Source of the DNA: Areca catechu
Taxonomy: Eukaryota > Streptophyta > Magnoliopsida > Arecales > Arecaceae
DNA length: 64,000 nt
Direction of reading: 5' to 3'
NCBI GenBank assembly: GCA_021397845.1
Contig: CM038038.1
Coordinates: 71,160,748 to 71,224,747 of the forward strand
Each line of letters begins with the position of its first letter. Position 1 is the stretch's first letter. The position numbers and the translations under genes were made by a program. Shown one piece after another: positions 1-11,340 of this stretch. The notes below the pieces were generated by a model that was given only the letters and a program-made list of their open reading frames with translations, was not told where the DNA came from and ran no database searches.

Positions 1-830
1 CTTTTTTAGACTTTTTCTTGTAACTATACTTCTTTTTTTATGAGTCCTTTGAATTTCCTTGACACAAAGGCCATTTCATCATCTTTATCTTCCTTATCTG
101 AGTCTTTACTACATTCTTCTTTGGTAGTTATAGAATTAAAGATGATAGTCTTCTTTTTTTTCTTATTTTTGGCTATTTTCTGCTTTAAGGATGGCTTATA
201 TGTTATAAGAGAATCTAGGAGTTACTCAAGAAAAAGTGTGTCAACATCTTTGACCTCTTGAATAGCGGTAACCTTTGTATCCTATGAAGTAGGAAGAGAC
301 TTGGAAATCTTATTAACAAGTTTAGCATTAAAGATATGCTTGCCCAAGCTTTTCAAACTATTAATGCTATTAGTAAACTTAGTATATATTTTTATGATGG
401 TTTCACTAGATTCTATCCTAAACATCTCATAAGGATAAACTAGTATATTAATTTTAAAATTTTTTACTCGATGAGTACCCTCATAGATAATTTCAAGTGT
501 ATCCCATACTATTTTAGTTGAGGTGCAAGTAGATATCTTATTAAATTCACCAGGGTCTAGTGCACAAAATAGTAAGTTCAATGCCTTCGTATGTAATTTA
601 GCTTGTTTAATATCATGCTCATTTCAATCATCCTCACGTTTGGGAATGGCAATACCATTTATCATGATAGTTGGTTTGTGAGGGCCTTTCATAATGATCT
701 TCCAAAAGTTATAGTCTATGACTTGTATGTAAATAAATATTCATGTTTTTCAACATAAATAGTTTATTCCATTGAACAAAGGTGGATGGTTTGAAGCTTG
801 CTTCTCAATGATACAAGCACCAAATTAGGC
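1..830 (-). pseudogene. gag: copia gag fragment (UBN2-type), decayed
   Basis: The clearest open stretch is 581-282 on the minus strand. It reads like the UBN2/retrotransposon gag of plant copia elements, with the run NLLFCALDPGEFNKIS, then VWDTLEIIYEGTHRVK and ILVYPYEMFRIES. The equivalent part of the copia at 34043-35731 reads NLLFCSLDPSEFNRIS and is clearly homologous. Gag normally forms the virus-like particle that packages element RNA. Bases 1-280 match the lysine- and acid-rich middle of gag but are out of frame, and the true N-terminus (around 830) is also interrupted. No zinc knuckle is inside the window. It is a dead remnant, mainly useful for dating the insertion. Confidence 0.75.
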
Positions 831-882
831 TACCATTTTATCTTTGACTCAAGATCATTGGATCTAATTCACTGAGTGCTAA

Positions 883-894
883 GCTTTGATACCA
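883..894 (-). other. primer-binding site of copia element 1
   Basis: The minus strand reads TGGTATCAAAGC two bases inside the LTR edge. This is a one-base variant of the usual plant copia PBS complementary to the 3' end of initiator tRNA-Met. Its position fixes the LTR boundary at 897 and the minus orientation. Confidence 0.8.
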
Positions 895-896
895 CT

Positions 897-2365
897 TGTT
901 GCCTAGCAAAGTAATCCAAGAGGGGGGTGAATTAAATTTTTCAAAACTTTTTGCAAGTATATGTTGAATTTAAAAAAAGTGAAGTGATTGTATTGCAATG
1001 TATGTGTGCAGATTACAACTTTATGCAATGCTTGAATTGAAAAGAGGAAGAAAAGAGCAAAATATACAAACACAAGTTTTTATAATAGTTCGTTGCACTC
1101 CTAGCACCTATGTCCATTTCCAAGAATCCCTTAAAAATTTTACAATAATCCCTTAAGATTATAGCTGATTTGTTTTCTAAGCTTACAAATCAAGTCCTTG
1201 TTGATTTTCTCCCTTAAGCTCACCAACACAATCTTACAACAAGCCAACCCTAGGCTTGCAATCCAATTTCAAGACTTGGAAGGGCCTATTCTCTAGTTTT
1301 AATTTTCTTGAAACTAGTTATAACTCAAAACAACAAAGTACAAGAATATTGAAATTAAAAGCTCTCAAAAAGAGTAAAAAGAATGTTGATCAAACTCTTA
1401 AAGTAATCTTTGAGTTGTCTTCTACAATGAAAATCTTTTAATGATTGTAATGATTGATGGTTGTTGAGAATTGAAGCATACTCTTTAAAATCAAAAGTTT
1501 TGCTTTTTGGAAGTAGCTCTTGAAAGCACTTGACTTTTTCTAGGATTTTCTTATTTTTTCAATGAGTTTGGTGAGGAATAAATACACTCAAAGTCTTCAA
1601 AGATTCATTTATGGCCATTAGAGAGGAAAAACTAACTGTTTGGATACAAAACCCAGCTTTTTATAGTTCTAAAAATATAACTATTATGTACTGTTAGAAG
1701 TTAAAATATCGATACTTGAGTCTGTGAATCGAAACCTTGAATCAATACTTGAATTTCAGGTATCGACACTTGGATTGTTCTAAAAATATTGCTCTCTAAA
1801 ATTATCGACATCGATACTTGGAGCACGAGTTGATCCTTTAGTCGACACCTTGAGTCGATATTTGAGTTCTAGGTATCAATACTTGAGTTTGTGCCAAAAA
1901 TCTAGTTTTTTGTTATTTCTTGTGGCATTGACACTTAGAGCTTGAGCTAATCCATGAGTTGACACTTGATTACCAGGTTTTGATACTTAAGCATGCCAGC
2001 TAAAACTTTGTGTGCCAAACTTCCTTTTTTGTATCTTCTCTGAGGGTCGATACTTGAAATCCATGTGTTAACACTTAAGCTATGTCACTTGAAAAATTTG
2101 TGCCAAACTTTGAATTTTGAAACTTTGATATGTTTTTTTCTATTTCAACCTTCAATTAGCCAATGAAACATTATATCCTTGACTTTTTCACATGTGAATA
2201 CATTTAAAATATGAAATTCTTCTTGCTTATCGATTGATCATTTAAGTTCATTTATAAGGCTTGCAAGATACCTGAAACATTAATCTCACAACTCCAACAA
2301 AGCATTAGTACTACATATATATTCAAATATTTTGTTATTCATCAAAATTAAGGCCATAGTCAACA
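897..2365 (-). repeat. LTR of copia element 1 (5' LTR), degenerate
   Basis: The stretch starts TGTTGCCTAGC on the plus strand and ends GTCAACA, matching the termini of the copia LTRs at 26295 and 35789. Shared internal landmarks are the 'gggggtgaatt' tract near the start, the run of short CTCACCAACAAA-like segments around 1.2 kb, and 'TGTTATTCATCAAAAT' near the end. Between about 1690 and 2080 it carries many decayed forms of the TCGATACTTG/GTCGACACTT motif that is near-perfect in the younger LTRs. Confidence 0.75.
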
Positions 2366-2822
2366 ACATTTAATTTATAGGATTGGATAGGCCTTTCATC
2401 CCAAATTTCTTATCCCAAGAAACCTTTTATAATAACAAGAGTGTAAGAGATAATAAATTCAAAGCATAATAAACGAAAATTTGAAATTCTTGAAGGTAGT
2501 TGAAATTGCAACTCAATTATGAAAAACTCCTTTTTTAATACTCCGAGTAAAAGTTTAAAAAAAATGCTTGAAGAAGATTCTCAGCAATTGGCTTGCATAA
2601 TCAATATGCTCAAACTCTTAACTCTTAATTATGAAGACCGTAAATTCTCTTAATAAGCATTCATTCTTCTTTTCTTTTCTTGTTCAGGGATTTTTCAATG
2701 CAAAGTCTACAAAAATTGATTTTCAAATCAATTTCCATGCTTAAATAAATTCATAGAAGGCTAGAAATTTTGAAATGATTATTAGAAACTACAAACTAGC
2801 CATTTATAGCTATTAGATAAAA
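2366..2822. other. flanking sequence, no gene seen
   Basis: AT-rich DNA between copia 1 and the next insertion. It has no convincing ORF or structured repeat. The last five bases (TAAAA, 2818-2822) would be the left target-site duplication of the element starting at 2823, but the partner copy has been lost. Confidence 0.5.
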
Positions 2823-4434
2823 TGATGGGGGACTAACTAAATACAAGATGAAATGATGCAAGTGATTTGTTTGTTTTATGATTTTTAGGTTTTAATGATT
2901 TTCTTTGGATTCCCGAAAACAAGTAAGAGTAGATCTAGGGTTCTATATTAACAAGAACCTCAGGCAAGCAAGTAGTCCCTAAGCAATGATAAATAGAGGA
3001 CCCCGGGGTTGAGAAACCCCGTAGGGCTTAGCTCTCAGAACAATACCTACTTAGGAGTCTAGGGTTGCAAACTTCAAAGATCTGAAGTGCCCGATGCCGA
3101 TATCACTCACTCTCGCGGATGCGGCCTGGATGATCAAGCCCTCAACCCTGCGGATGTGCCAGCTTTCGGTCCGAAGGTCACGAAGGCAAGGAAGGCCGAT
3201 TCTGTGTTCGTGGCACTTGGAGGACCTGCGAGCATTCAAAGAAGAAAAGTTAGGTTTCGATAAAAAAGATAGCAATAGAAGAAGGAAAGAGAGTTGATGT
3301 GGTGATGGGTGGAGTTTTCTTGCTAGGCGCCCAAGTGGATGATCCCAATGAGCTTCGATTCGAAGTTAGAGGATAGAGTTACGGAAGAGATGGTAACTTG
3401 AGGCCTCACACCTCTCGACGCCCAAAGGCGAAGGCGCTTCCTCATGGAGATCGACGTTCCTAATGAACGAAGGCAACTAAAGAGAAATTGGCTCTCACAA
3501 ACTTGTATTTTTTTTCATTCAATATCAATCAAGAATACAAAGGAGGGGTAAGGTCCTTTTTATAGGCACCTTAGGATCCCATTTGAATTTCAAATGAAAA
3601 TACAAGTCCTCTTTGAAGAGGTGCCCAAAAAAATTTTAGAATTCTCTCCTTTGGTCGACCAAGACTTTGGATTTGATTTTGTGGGGCTTGACTTGAGGCT
3701 TGGAAGAGGGATCTTGGCACCCTTGACTTGGTATGTTGATTTCTTATTTTGGAAGAAGACTTGAAGTGGGGCTTGTAGCAAGGCATGTGTTCTCCTCCTT
3801 TCCTTGGTTGTGCATCCAACTTTGGAATAAGACAAAATGCGGGGAGTGGGAGATGGAGGCGCCCATGGATTCTTGCCTTCCTTCCATAGTTGTTCATGTA
3901 GTTTGGGAAGATAGCTTGATAGGAGGGCTTGAAGCAAGGGATTCAAATTCTCCACATTTCAAATTCCCTTTGACCTTCACTTGGCCGACCACCCATAGTT
4001 GGAAACTAGCTTGATGTGGGGAGGGAAAAAGGGAGTGTATCAAGTATTGTGTCCCCCCTTTGGGCGTTCAAGAATCTGAAATTTGCAGCCCACTTGGCAT
4101 GTTGACATGGTGCCACATAGGATGAAGAGGTGGGCCCCTGAGAAGAGTTGGCTTCCTTTCAGGCTTGGCTCCAAAGTGACTAGATTTTTAAGACCAATCT
4201 TGCTTGGACCCATACTTCAAACCGACTCTGACTGGACTCAGTACAGGACATAATTGACTCAATACAGGACTGGACTCAGTACAAGATACAATTTGACCCA
4301 ATTGGTCAAAGTACAGGACTAGACACAGACACGAGACTCAATTCAAAGCTAAAGAAAATTACAAGGTTTAGGCTTGAAGTCTTATTTCAAGACCCGAAAA
4401 TTAAACCCTAATCAGAGGTCTGGTGCCCACACCA
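2823..4434 (-). repeat. 3' LTR of E1
   Basis: On the minus strand it begins TGGTGTGGGCACCAG (4434) and ends CCCCATCA (2823), giving short TG..CA inverted ends. It is highly similar along its length to 7816-9400. A TATA-like 'TATAAAAAGG' on the minus strand near 3560 followed by sequence similar to the other LTR leaders suggests the promoter. Around 3400-3470 lies a segment shared, in inverse complement, with the LTRs at 10.1 kb and 63.2 kb. Confidence 0.85.
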
Positions 4435-4459
4435 ATTCTCCCAAGGTGGGAGGAACTCG

Positions 4460-4935
4460 ACCCTGTAGAGTAAGGGTTGATTTGGCTTTGATATTTTTCC
4501 AGAAGGTCAGGGTCGAGGTGCTGCATGTCCTCTCGGGTATCCTATGAATCATTGGACTGTGGTCAGCCTTGCAATCGGATCAAGTAACGCTGATAGCCAT
4601 TGCCCTGGGTGGTCATAGCTTGATCATCCAGGACACGCTCAATCTGCTCTTCTCTCTCAAGTAAAATTGGAGGTGGACACTCTGGGTCGGGTTCGCTCTT
4701 AAATAAAAGGTTAGGCCCAAATTGCTCACTCGGTATGTTTGCTGGTTCCCTAAACTCGACTAAGTATGGGGTATTGAAAGTCGAGCTAATACCATAATCC
4801 GGGATAACTCGAGCACATAGGCATTAGGGCCAACTCTCCTTATCACTCTAAAGGGGCTAGCTCCATGAGCATGAAGTTTCTTAATAGTTCCGGGTGGAAA
4901 TCGTTCAGGCCTAAGCCTAATCATTATAGAATTTC
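4460..4935 (-). pseudogene. integrase C-terminus with chromodomain, decayed
   Basis: Reading the minus strand from about 4935, a broken frame gives RLRPERFPPGTIKKLHAHG, then PFRVIRRVGPNAYVLEL. This is the signature of the module that follows the plant Ty3/gypsy integrase core. After a frame break it continues with ERVLDDQAMTTQGNGYQRYL and a downstream DPDLLEKY, the form of a chromodomain. In chromoviruses this domain directs integration to heterochromatin. The catalytic D,D-35-E core is absent upstream. Several stops and a frameshift are present. The same module recurs at 58970-59450. The domain assignment is by motif and a profile search would settle it. Confidence 0.75.
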
Positions 4936-5369
4936 TTTGGTCAGACTCTTTGGTTCACTTTCGGGAATCAATCAAATTATTTTAAAAATTAGTGCTTAAT
5001 GCATAATCCTAACATAATGCAAAATGCAGACTCAACTAAACATTCCTATAGAGCGGAATTTTATTGGACTTTCTAGGGCCTAAACCTAATAGATTATTGA
5101 CTCACTAGGCTTGACCTAGGTCTGGTATGCACAAGAAAAATTATCATAGATCCCTAACAAATGCCATAAAGTATACTAGAAGTAAATGGCAAAAGGGACG
5201 GGTTCATGGAGTCATGCAGCCTAGTAATCTCAACAAAATGCAACCCCATGGCTCTAGAAATGTGAGAAGGCTTAGGGAGGGGTAGGAGATAGGAGTCGGA
5301 GTCTTGGGACAACCTATGGGTAGCATGAAACAGACCTTGGTTATTCAGGATAACCTCAAGATTTGGACA

Positions 5370-6778
5370 TTATTTTATGGGTGCACTTGTCCTAACCTCA
5401 TGATTAGTACTAGGAGGATCTATAGGTGCAAGTTCTAGGATAGGCTGGGTGCTCCTAAAAGGTGGAAGATTATCAGGAAGGTCTTTGGAAAATTTATCTA
5501 GAAAGTCCTTTAAACTACTGTCTTCTTCTTGCTCTTGGACCTTCTCTATGGGCGATACTTGAGAACCTTCACTATCATCAACTTTGTTTGATCCTGACTT
5601 GGTCATTTCTTCTTTAAATTCTGTGGTGGGTTCAGGATCATTATCCTTTGATTCTTGGATGACTTCAACCTTGGGTTCATCTACATCACACTTCCCTACT
5701 ATGCTTGATTCAGAGATGTTTTCTTTGGATTCCTCACTAGGCTCAGGGGTTTCTTCACTTAAATTCTCAGAGGGCTCAATCTTTTCCCCCTGAAACTCTT
5801 CAGTCTGGGGATACCCTAAGTCTTGAATATTAATGCACTCAATTTGTATTTCAGGGTTCTTGTCCCTATCATTCATATGAACTAATGGGACAGTAGAAGT
5901 TGGTTGGTCTAAGGAAAGTTGAGTAGGGTTGGGTTTGGGTTCAAAGGTACTAACCCTGCTGAGCTTAACTTGGTAGTTCATGAATTTTCTTTGATATGAC
6001 TCAAATTTCCTAGCAGTGTCATAGGCTTTTTCCAGGCTATAAATCTTCCAATGGAGAAGTTCCTACTGGATATCCCTACGTAGACCATCTCGTAACCTAG
6101 CTATGGTCTCAGACTTAGATTCAGTGGTGTTACATCTCCTGACAAACTCCTGAAATTTTTTGATATACTCAGACACTGGCCTATCATCCTGTCTCAGTTG
6201 GTACCATCGGTCTAAAAGTCTTTTCTCATAGAATCTACCTAGGTACTTATCTCTCAACTTATCATGTCTCTTCAAGTACTTATTTTCTCTCCTTTGTGAT
6301 AACATTCATGCTCAATAACATAACAATGCGACCTAGCATGTTGGGTGAACTTGGTTTTGGCCAACCTAACCTATCCTAATTCTGATATGTTAGTGCGCTC
6401 AAAATACCGATCCATTTGTTCTTCCCAATCAATATACACCTCAGGGACTAGGCTTCCATTAAAAATGGGTGCATAAGGTTCGGTGCTCCTAATGGGTCCT
6501 TCCTCGGAGTCAACCAAGTATGGGTATGGGCTCCTAGGGTTAGACTTAGCTGCAAGATCATGATCATAGGTTCTTGGATCAAGGGAATTGGGCCTAGAGG
6601 AGTTGAATTTAGCATGGGCCTTGCGGGCTTCAAATCTATCTTCATACTTATCAAGCTTACTGTTCATCCTAGCCAATTGTTCAATGATGACCTTTAATTG
6701 ATCTTCTCATTCATTCTCCATGGGTTCACTTGATTGGAAATGATGGGGATGATAAGGGACTCCTGATCTAGTCGACAT
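5370..6778 (-). pseudogene. gag: gag of E1 with long acidic tail, frameshifted
   Basis: The start is the ATG at 6778, giving MSTRSGVPYHPHH; the element at 56906 begins almost identically. The first frame runs to 6371 with at least one stop and includes DWEEQMDRYFERTNISELG. A frameshift follows, and 6305-5982 holds a typical retrotransposon gag core (KYLGRFYEKRLLDRW, then SEYIKKFQEFVRRC and RLRDGLRRDI). After a TAG stop the frame continues open from 5981 to 5370 with 203 residues rich in Glu, Ser and Pro. No CCHC zinc knuckle is visible. Gag would form particles in trans with polymerase from another element. The acidic tail parallels that at 58.0-58.4 kb. Confidence 0.75.
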
Positions 6779-7799
6779 GAGTCAAGCATGCAAAATTATC
6801 TACGATCTACTAGACCTAGAATCTCAACCAGTTATCTAAGTCAGGGTGGCAAACCAGTATGTAGTAACTTTGTTCTTGGCCAGGTAGGTGTAGGGGAGTG
6901 GAGGTCCCTGAACGCCAACCTTAGACACCAATCTGGGATTGGCTAGGTAGGCAGACCAAACTCACAAGCCCTGAATCACCAAGCCTAGATACCAAGAGCA
7001 GTAGCACACACAGAATGGGCTGACGCCAAGAATAGACACTTAGTTTTGACTCGACCAGTTGGTGTCCCTAAGCTCTCTAGAGAAAAATTAGTGTCTACTC
7101 AATTTTAATTAGAGCTTGGGTTCATGATGCAGGTTAGTGATTTTTGGGCTAGGGACAGGTAATGAAATCCTGACCCTATGTTAAATTGCTGCCCTTAAAA
7201 CGATTTATGAAAATGATTACAAGCAAATGCTCTAATGAGATGTCTCTAATTATTATTATTATTATTATTTGGAGTTTTGATGTATGATAACAGAAATAAG
7301 ATGATGGAAATGACTTGAGATGAAGCTAAATGCAAATTAAACTATCTAAGAAATGTAAACATAAGAAAATGCAATTGCTGAAATTCTCAGAACAGAACTT
7401 CTTCTCAGGTAGTATTCCAGCTTGTAGAATTTCTACAAGCTGCAATAAAATCTGAGAAAATCATCAAAGATATTATCAATTACCTGTGATCTAACAAAAT
7501 AAAAATTAGACAAATTGGAGATTCTTACAACTAGAAATATGAAAAACAACATACCATATTTGGAAAGGAAGAAATATAGAAATTGAAAGATGAGATCTAA
7601 GACGCAAAAGAATTTTTTTTTTTTAAACACTTATCTTCTTGTATTCCTCTTCAAAGGCCTATCACAGTGGAACCCTACATGCCTTAGGAGACCCCGTGGA
7701 ATGGGAGGAGAGGGTCTTGAAACCCTACTTTTCTCCTAAGACCGAACGGCCAGTGAAGCACCTAATCCAGGTACTTAAGAAGCGCTAAGTCCTAACCAT
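6779..7799 (-). other. untranslated leader of E1
   Basis: This lies between the PBS and the gag ATG. No coding potential is convincing. It holds an (ATT)n microsatellite at about 7246-7269. The part nearest gag (about 6780-7180) is similar in wording to 56520-56905 in the other chromodomain element ('gggacaccaactggtcg' type phrases, there on the plus strand), showing that leader and gag start are conserved between the two. Confidence 0.6.
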
Positions 7800-7811
7800 G
7801 CTTTGATACCA
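7800..7811 (-). other. primer-binding site of E1
   Basis: The minus strand reads TGGTATCAAAGC, complementary to initiator tRNA-Met with one mismatch. It sits four bases inside the 5' LTR, whose inner end is at 7816. Confidence 0.8.
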
Positions 7812-7815
7812 GAAA

Positions 7816-9400
7816 TGATGGGGGACTAACTAAATGCAAGATGAAATGATGCAAGTGATTTGTTTGCTTTATGATTTTTAGGTTTTAATGATTTTCTTTG
7901 GATTCCCGAAAACAAGTAAGAGTAGATATAGGGTTCTATATTAACAAGAACCTTAGGCGAGTAAGTAGTCCCTAAGCAATGATAAATAGAGGACCCCGGG
8001 GTTGAGAAACCCCGTAGTACTTAGCTCTCAGAACAATACCTACTTAGGAGTCTAGGGTTGCAAACCTCAAAGATCTGAAGTGCCCGATGCCGATATCACT
8101 CACTCTCGTGGATGCAGCCTGGATGATCGAGCCCTCAACCCTGCAGATGTGCCGGCTTTCGGTCCAAAGGTCATGAAGGCAAGGAAGGCTGATTCCATGT
8201 TCATGGCACCTGGAGGACCTGCGAGCATTCAAAGAAGAAAAGTTAGGTTTCGATCAAAACGACAGTAATAGAAGAAGGAAAGAGAGTTGATGTGGTGATG
8301 GGTAGAGTCTTCTTGCTAGGCGCCCAAGTGGATGATCCCAATGGGCTCCGATTCGAAGTTGGAGGATGGAGTTATGGAAGAGACGGTTACTTAAGGCCTC
8401 ACACCTTTCGACGCCCGAAGGCGAAGGCGCTCCCTCACGGAGATCGACATTCCTAGTGAACGAAGGTAACTAAAGAGAAATTGGCTCTTACAAACTTGTA
8501 TTTTTTTTTCATTCAATATCAATCAAGAATTCAAAGGAGGGGTAAAGTCCTTTTTATAGGCACCTTAGGACCCCATTTGAATTTCAAATGAAAATACAAG
8601 TCCTCTTTGAAGAGGCACCCAAAAAAATTTCAGAATTCTCTCCTTTGGCCGACCAAGACTTTGGATTTGATTTTGTGGGTCTTGACTTGAGGCTTGGAAG
8701 ATGGATCTTGGTGCCCTTGACTTGGTAGGTTGATTTCTTATTTTTGAAGAAGGCTTGAAGTGGGGCTTGTAGCAAGGCATGTGTTTTCCTCCTTTCCTTG
8801 GTTGTGCATCCAACTTTGGAATAAGACAAGATGTGGGGAGTGGGAGATGGAGACACCCATGGATTCTTGCCTTCCTTCCATAGTTGTTCATGTAGTTTGG
8901 GAAGATAGCTTGGTAGGAGGGCTTGAAGCAAGGGATTCAAATTCTCCACATTTCAAATTCCCTTTGACCTTCACTTGGCCGATCACCCATAGTTGGAAAC
9001 TAGCTTGATGTTGGGAGGGAAAAAGGGAGTGTATCAAGTATTGTCTCTCCCCTTTGGGCGTTCAAGAATCTAAAATTTGCAGCCCACTGGGCATGTTGAC
9101 ATGGTGCCACATAGGATGAAGAGGTGGGCCCCTGAGCATAGTTGGCTTCCTTCCAGGCTTGGCTCCAAAGTGACTAGATTTTTAAGACCAATCTTGCTTG
9201 GACCCATACTTCAAACCGACTCTGATTGGACTCAGTACAGGACACAATTGACTCAATACAGGATTGGACTCAGTACAGGACACAATTTGACCCAATTGGT
9301 CAAAGTATAGGACTAGACACAGACACATGAGACTAAATTGGTCAAAGTACAGGACTAGACACAGACACATGAGACTCAATTGGTCAAAGTACAGGACTAG
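7816..9400 (-). repeat. 5' LTR of E1, truncated at its outer end
   Basis: It matches 2823-4434 from the inner end TGATGGGGGACT up to a tandem repeat at 9295-9400. The matching then stops: the outer 100 or so bases present in the other LTR (AAGCTAAAGAAAATT up to the TGGTG terminus) are replaced by unrelated sequence. The outer duplication TAAAA is therefore missing, which points to a deletion or later rearrangement at 9400/9401. Confidence 0.8.
9295..9400. repeat. 42-bp tandem repeat, 2.5 copies
   Basis: Units start at 9295, 9337 and 9379 with ATTGGTCAAAGTA. The sister LTR has a single copy at about 4301-4341. The expansion is confined to the truncated LTR. Confidence 0.9.
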
Positions 9401-9454
9401 GATTTGCTTCGTCCTCAAACTCGACGGAGTCGAGTTCTTCGCGTTGCAGGAGAA

Positions 9455-10455
9455 TGATGGAGGACCCGAAACCTATCTGGGTTTTCTTTTAATTTTCTAG
9501 ATTTTTTTTTTCTTATCCCAGCTATCCCATCTATTCCCTATTATTCCTGTTATTCTGGTTTTATTCCATATTTATCCTTGAGTTATTCCACTGCTATTCC
9601 AGTCACCTTCAACCTCCTAGGAAAGTCACAGAACTTCCATTTTCCAATTTTCTTGTCCCACCGATCCTAGATCCAACGTGCCTGACCACCCGGCCGCCTC
9701 CGTTGGCCCGCCACCAGTGCTCGCCAGCCCCGCTCTCGCCGGAAAACTGGCATCCGCCACCCACACCATGGGGAGACGAACGGACGCCGTTGGAAGACGA
9801 ACGACCGTCGCTTGCTGCCATCCTACCACCCCGCCATCCCACCGTCCACCGTCCACCGTCCACCACCCGTTGCTCGGCTGGCTGCCGGAGATCCGGCCCC
9901 CTTGTTGCTCGGCTGTGAAGAAACTCCTGCACATATCTCAAAGCTACAGTATTTAGGATTAAAAAAATAAAATAAAATAAAATAAAACTTCCATGTATAT
10001 CCTACTTGGTTCCTAAGTCTTGTAAGCCTATAAAAAGGCATCCTCCTCTTGTAATAAATCAGTTGAAGAAAACGAATTTTTGAGAGTTGTAACCCTGTTT
10101 ATGGTTCTGGGCTTAGGCCCGTTTTTGCCTTCGTCCTTCAGGATGTCGAGGGGTGTTAGGCCCCAATGCCTTCGCTCCAACGAGAGCGTCGAGGAGTGTG
10201 AAGCCACTCCAAGTCATCAGTGTCGCCGTGCATGATGATGGGGTGTGATCTCCAAGTCATCAATGCCGTCGTGCATGATGGCAGGATGTGATCCCAAATA
10301 AGGTCTTCGCTGCCAAACAGCTGTCATGGGGCTCGATGCCCTAGGTACCTTTTTTCCCCTCCATCTCTCTATTTCCCATCGAATCTAGATCCTAGGTTCG
10401 AGTTTCATTCCCGTTCCCCCTCCATATTTTCATCATTCCTTCGTCATCCCCATCA
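9455..10455 (+). repeat. probable solo LTR, gypsy-like, with its own promoter region
   Basis: It begins TGATGGAGGACC and may end at CCCCATCA (10455). It contains a TATA box TATAAAAAG near 10029, followed by a leader with CTTCGTCC..GTCGAGGGGTGT (10129-10160) that strongly recalls 63160-63300 of the solo LTR further right. An (AAAAT)n tract is at about 9960-9988, and a GC-rich patch at 9660-9900 gives long but spurious ORFs on both strands. The flanks share only AGAA (9451-9454, 10456-10459), so the borders are tentative. Confidence 0.5.
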
Positions 10456-10639
10456 AGAAAAGTGAAAACCAAAAGAGTCTAGCCATTTTAGGGATTTTCA
10501 GTCGTTGTCCTATCCTAGTCCCGGGAGGCTTCTTAGCCCTCCCACGGTCCTTAGTTTGCTTTAGGCCTTTCCCCTTTTTCGAATAATCCCAGGTTTCATC
10601 GGGATCCCATCCCGCACCACAAAAGGCTAACAAACTAAT

Positions 10640-11340
10640 CATTTATCTTGTCAAAATTTAGTACAGTTGACTCTTAGTCTTTAGGGGTTGGCTTGATTTT
10701 TGCTAGGATCGACTCAAATTCTTGCTATGGTCAACTCCAATTTGGGTTTGACTCTTGAAAGCTTTGGAGTTAGCTTGAACTGAAGAATTCAAATTTTGTT
10801 ACTCTCTATTTTTTTACCCTGAGACATCGGTGGGGTTGACTCTTGAACAATTAGGACCGACTCTATATTAAGGTCAACTCATAAGACTTTTGAAGTCAAC
10901 TCGAGAGGCAATAGAGTTGACTTGAGGTTTTCTAGAGTCAGCTCGAGTTCTTATACTCTAAAAAATAATTATTTTTCTAGCATTCTGAGACAACAGTGAT
11001 GTTGAATAATTTAAGGGTTGACTCAAGAAAAATAGTAGAGTTGGCTTGATATGTAGTGGGGTCAACTAATCAAACTTTTGAAATTGACTCGATTAAAGGG
11101 TTGACTCATGAAAATGCTAGAGTTGGCTGGAGCACTATTGATTGTTGATACATTATCTATACTAGAATTGATTTCCTTTTATCTCAAAATTGACTTTTGA
11201 GTAGTTTTACTTAATGAAAGATATTTCTAGGCTAGACTTGTCTTTTTAGATTGAATGACCTATTAGTTAGAAAGTCTTCACCTATATATATTCTCAAGCC
11301 TTCATTAGTATCAAATATACCTAGGTATTTTGATATCATC
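10640..11340 (+). repeat. LTR-like stretch with dispersed GTTGACTC motifs
   Basis: Between about 10665 and 11120 the sequence repeats forms of GTTGACTC or its complement GAGTCAAC every 20 to 40 bases, often followed by a short tail such as AAGAC or TTGAG. The layout is like the motif arrays in the SIRE-type copia LTRs, but the core is different. It lies just upstream of a degenerate plus-strand copia and is probably its LTR. I cannot place exact ends. Confidence 0.45.

Larger units (their letters stand above)
1..2365 (-). mobile_element. Ty1/copia element 1 (SIRE-like), 5' end, decayed
   Basis: The window opens inside a minus-strand copia element. Reading from 2365 downwards there is an LTR, a primer-binding site complementary to initiator tRNA-Met, and then gag. 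The LTR ends, PBS and gag all align by eye with the better preserved copia at 26295-37286, so this is an older member of the same or a sister family. The rest of the element, including pol and the other LTR, lies before base 1, so its target-site duplication cannot be checked. Family assignment is by comparison inside the window. Confidence 0.8.
2823..9400 (-). mobile_element. non-autonomous Ty3/gypsy-like element with chromodomain (E1)
   Basis: A minus-strand LTR element. It has a 5' LTR at 7816-9400 (outer end truncated), a PBS at 7800-7811, gag at about 6778-5370, an integrase C-terminal/chromodomain remnant at about 4935-4460, and a 3' LTR at 2823-4434. The space between gag and the integrase tail is too short for protease, RT, RNase H and the integrase catalytic core, and none of their motifs is visible. 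It has the same plan as the element at 54594-60902, with different LTRs. It would depend on an autonomous chromovirus for mobilisation. Confidence 0.8.

Noticed and set aside
3571..4014. ORFs repeated at 8565-9008
   Set aside because: They are the same LTR positions in the two E1 LTRs; overlapping frames on both strands and no domain.
7433..7630. 65-codon hydrophobic ORF resembling a small membrane protein
   Set aside because: AT-rich leader of E1, no conserved counterpart in E2, and composition alone explains the Phe/Leu/Ile richness.
9609..9956. Overlapping GC-rich ORFs of about 70-110 codons on both strands
   Set aside because: High GC removes stops by chance. Four frames are open at once, no motif is recognisable, and the stretch lies within a probable LTR.
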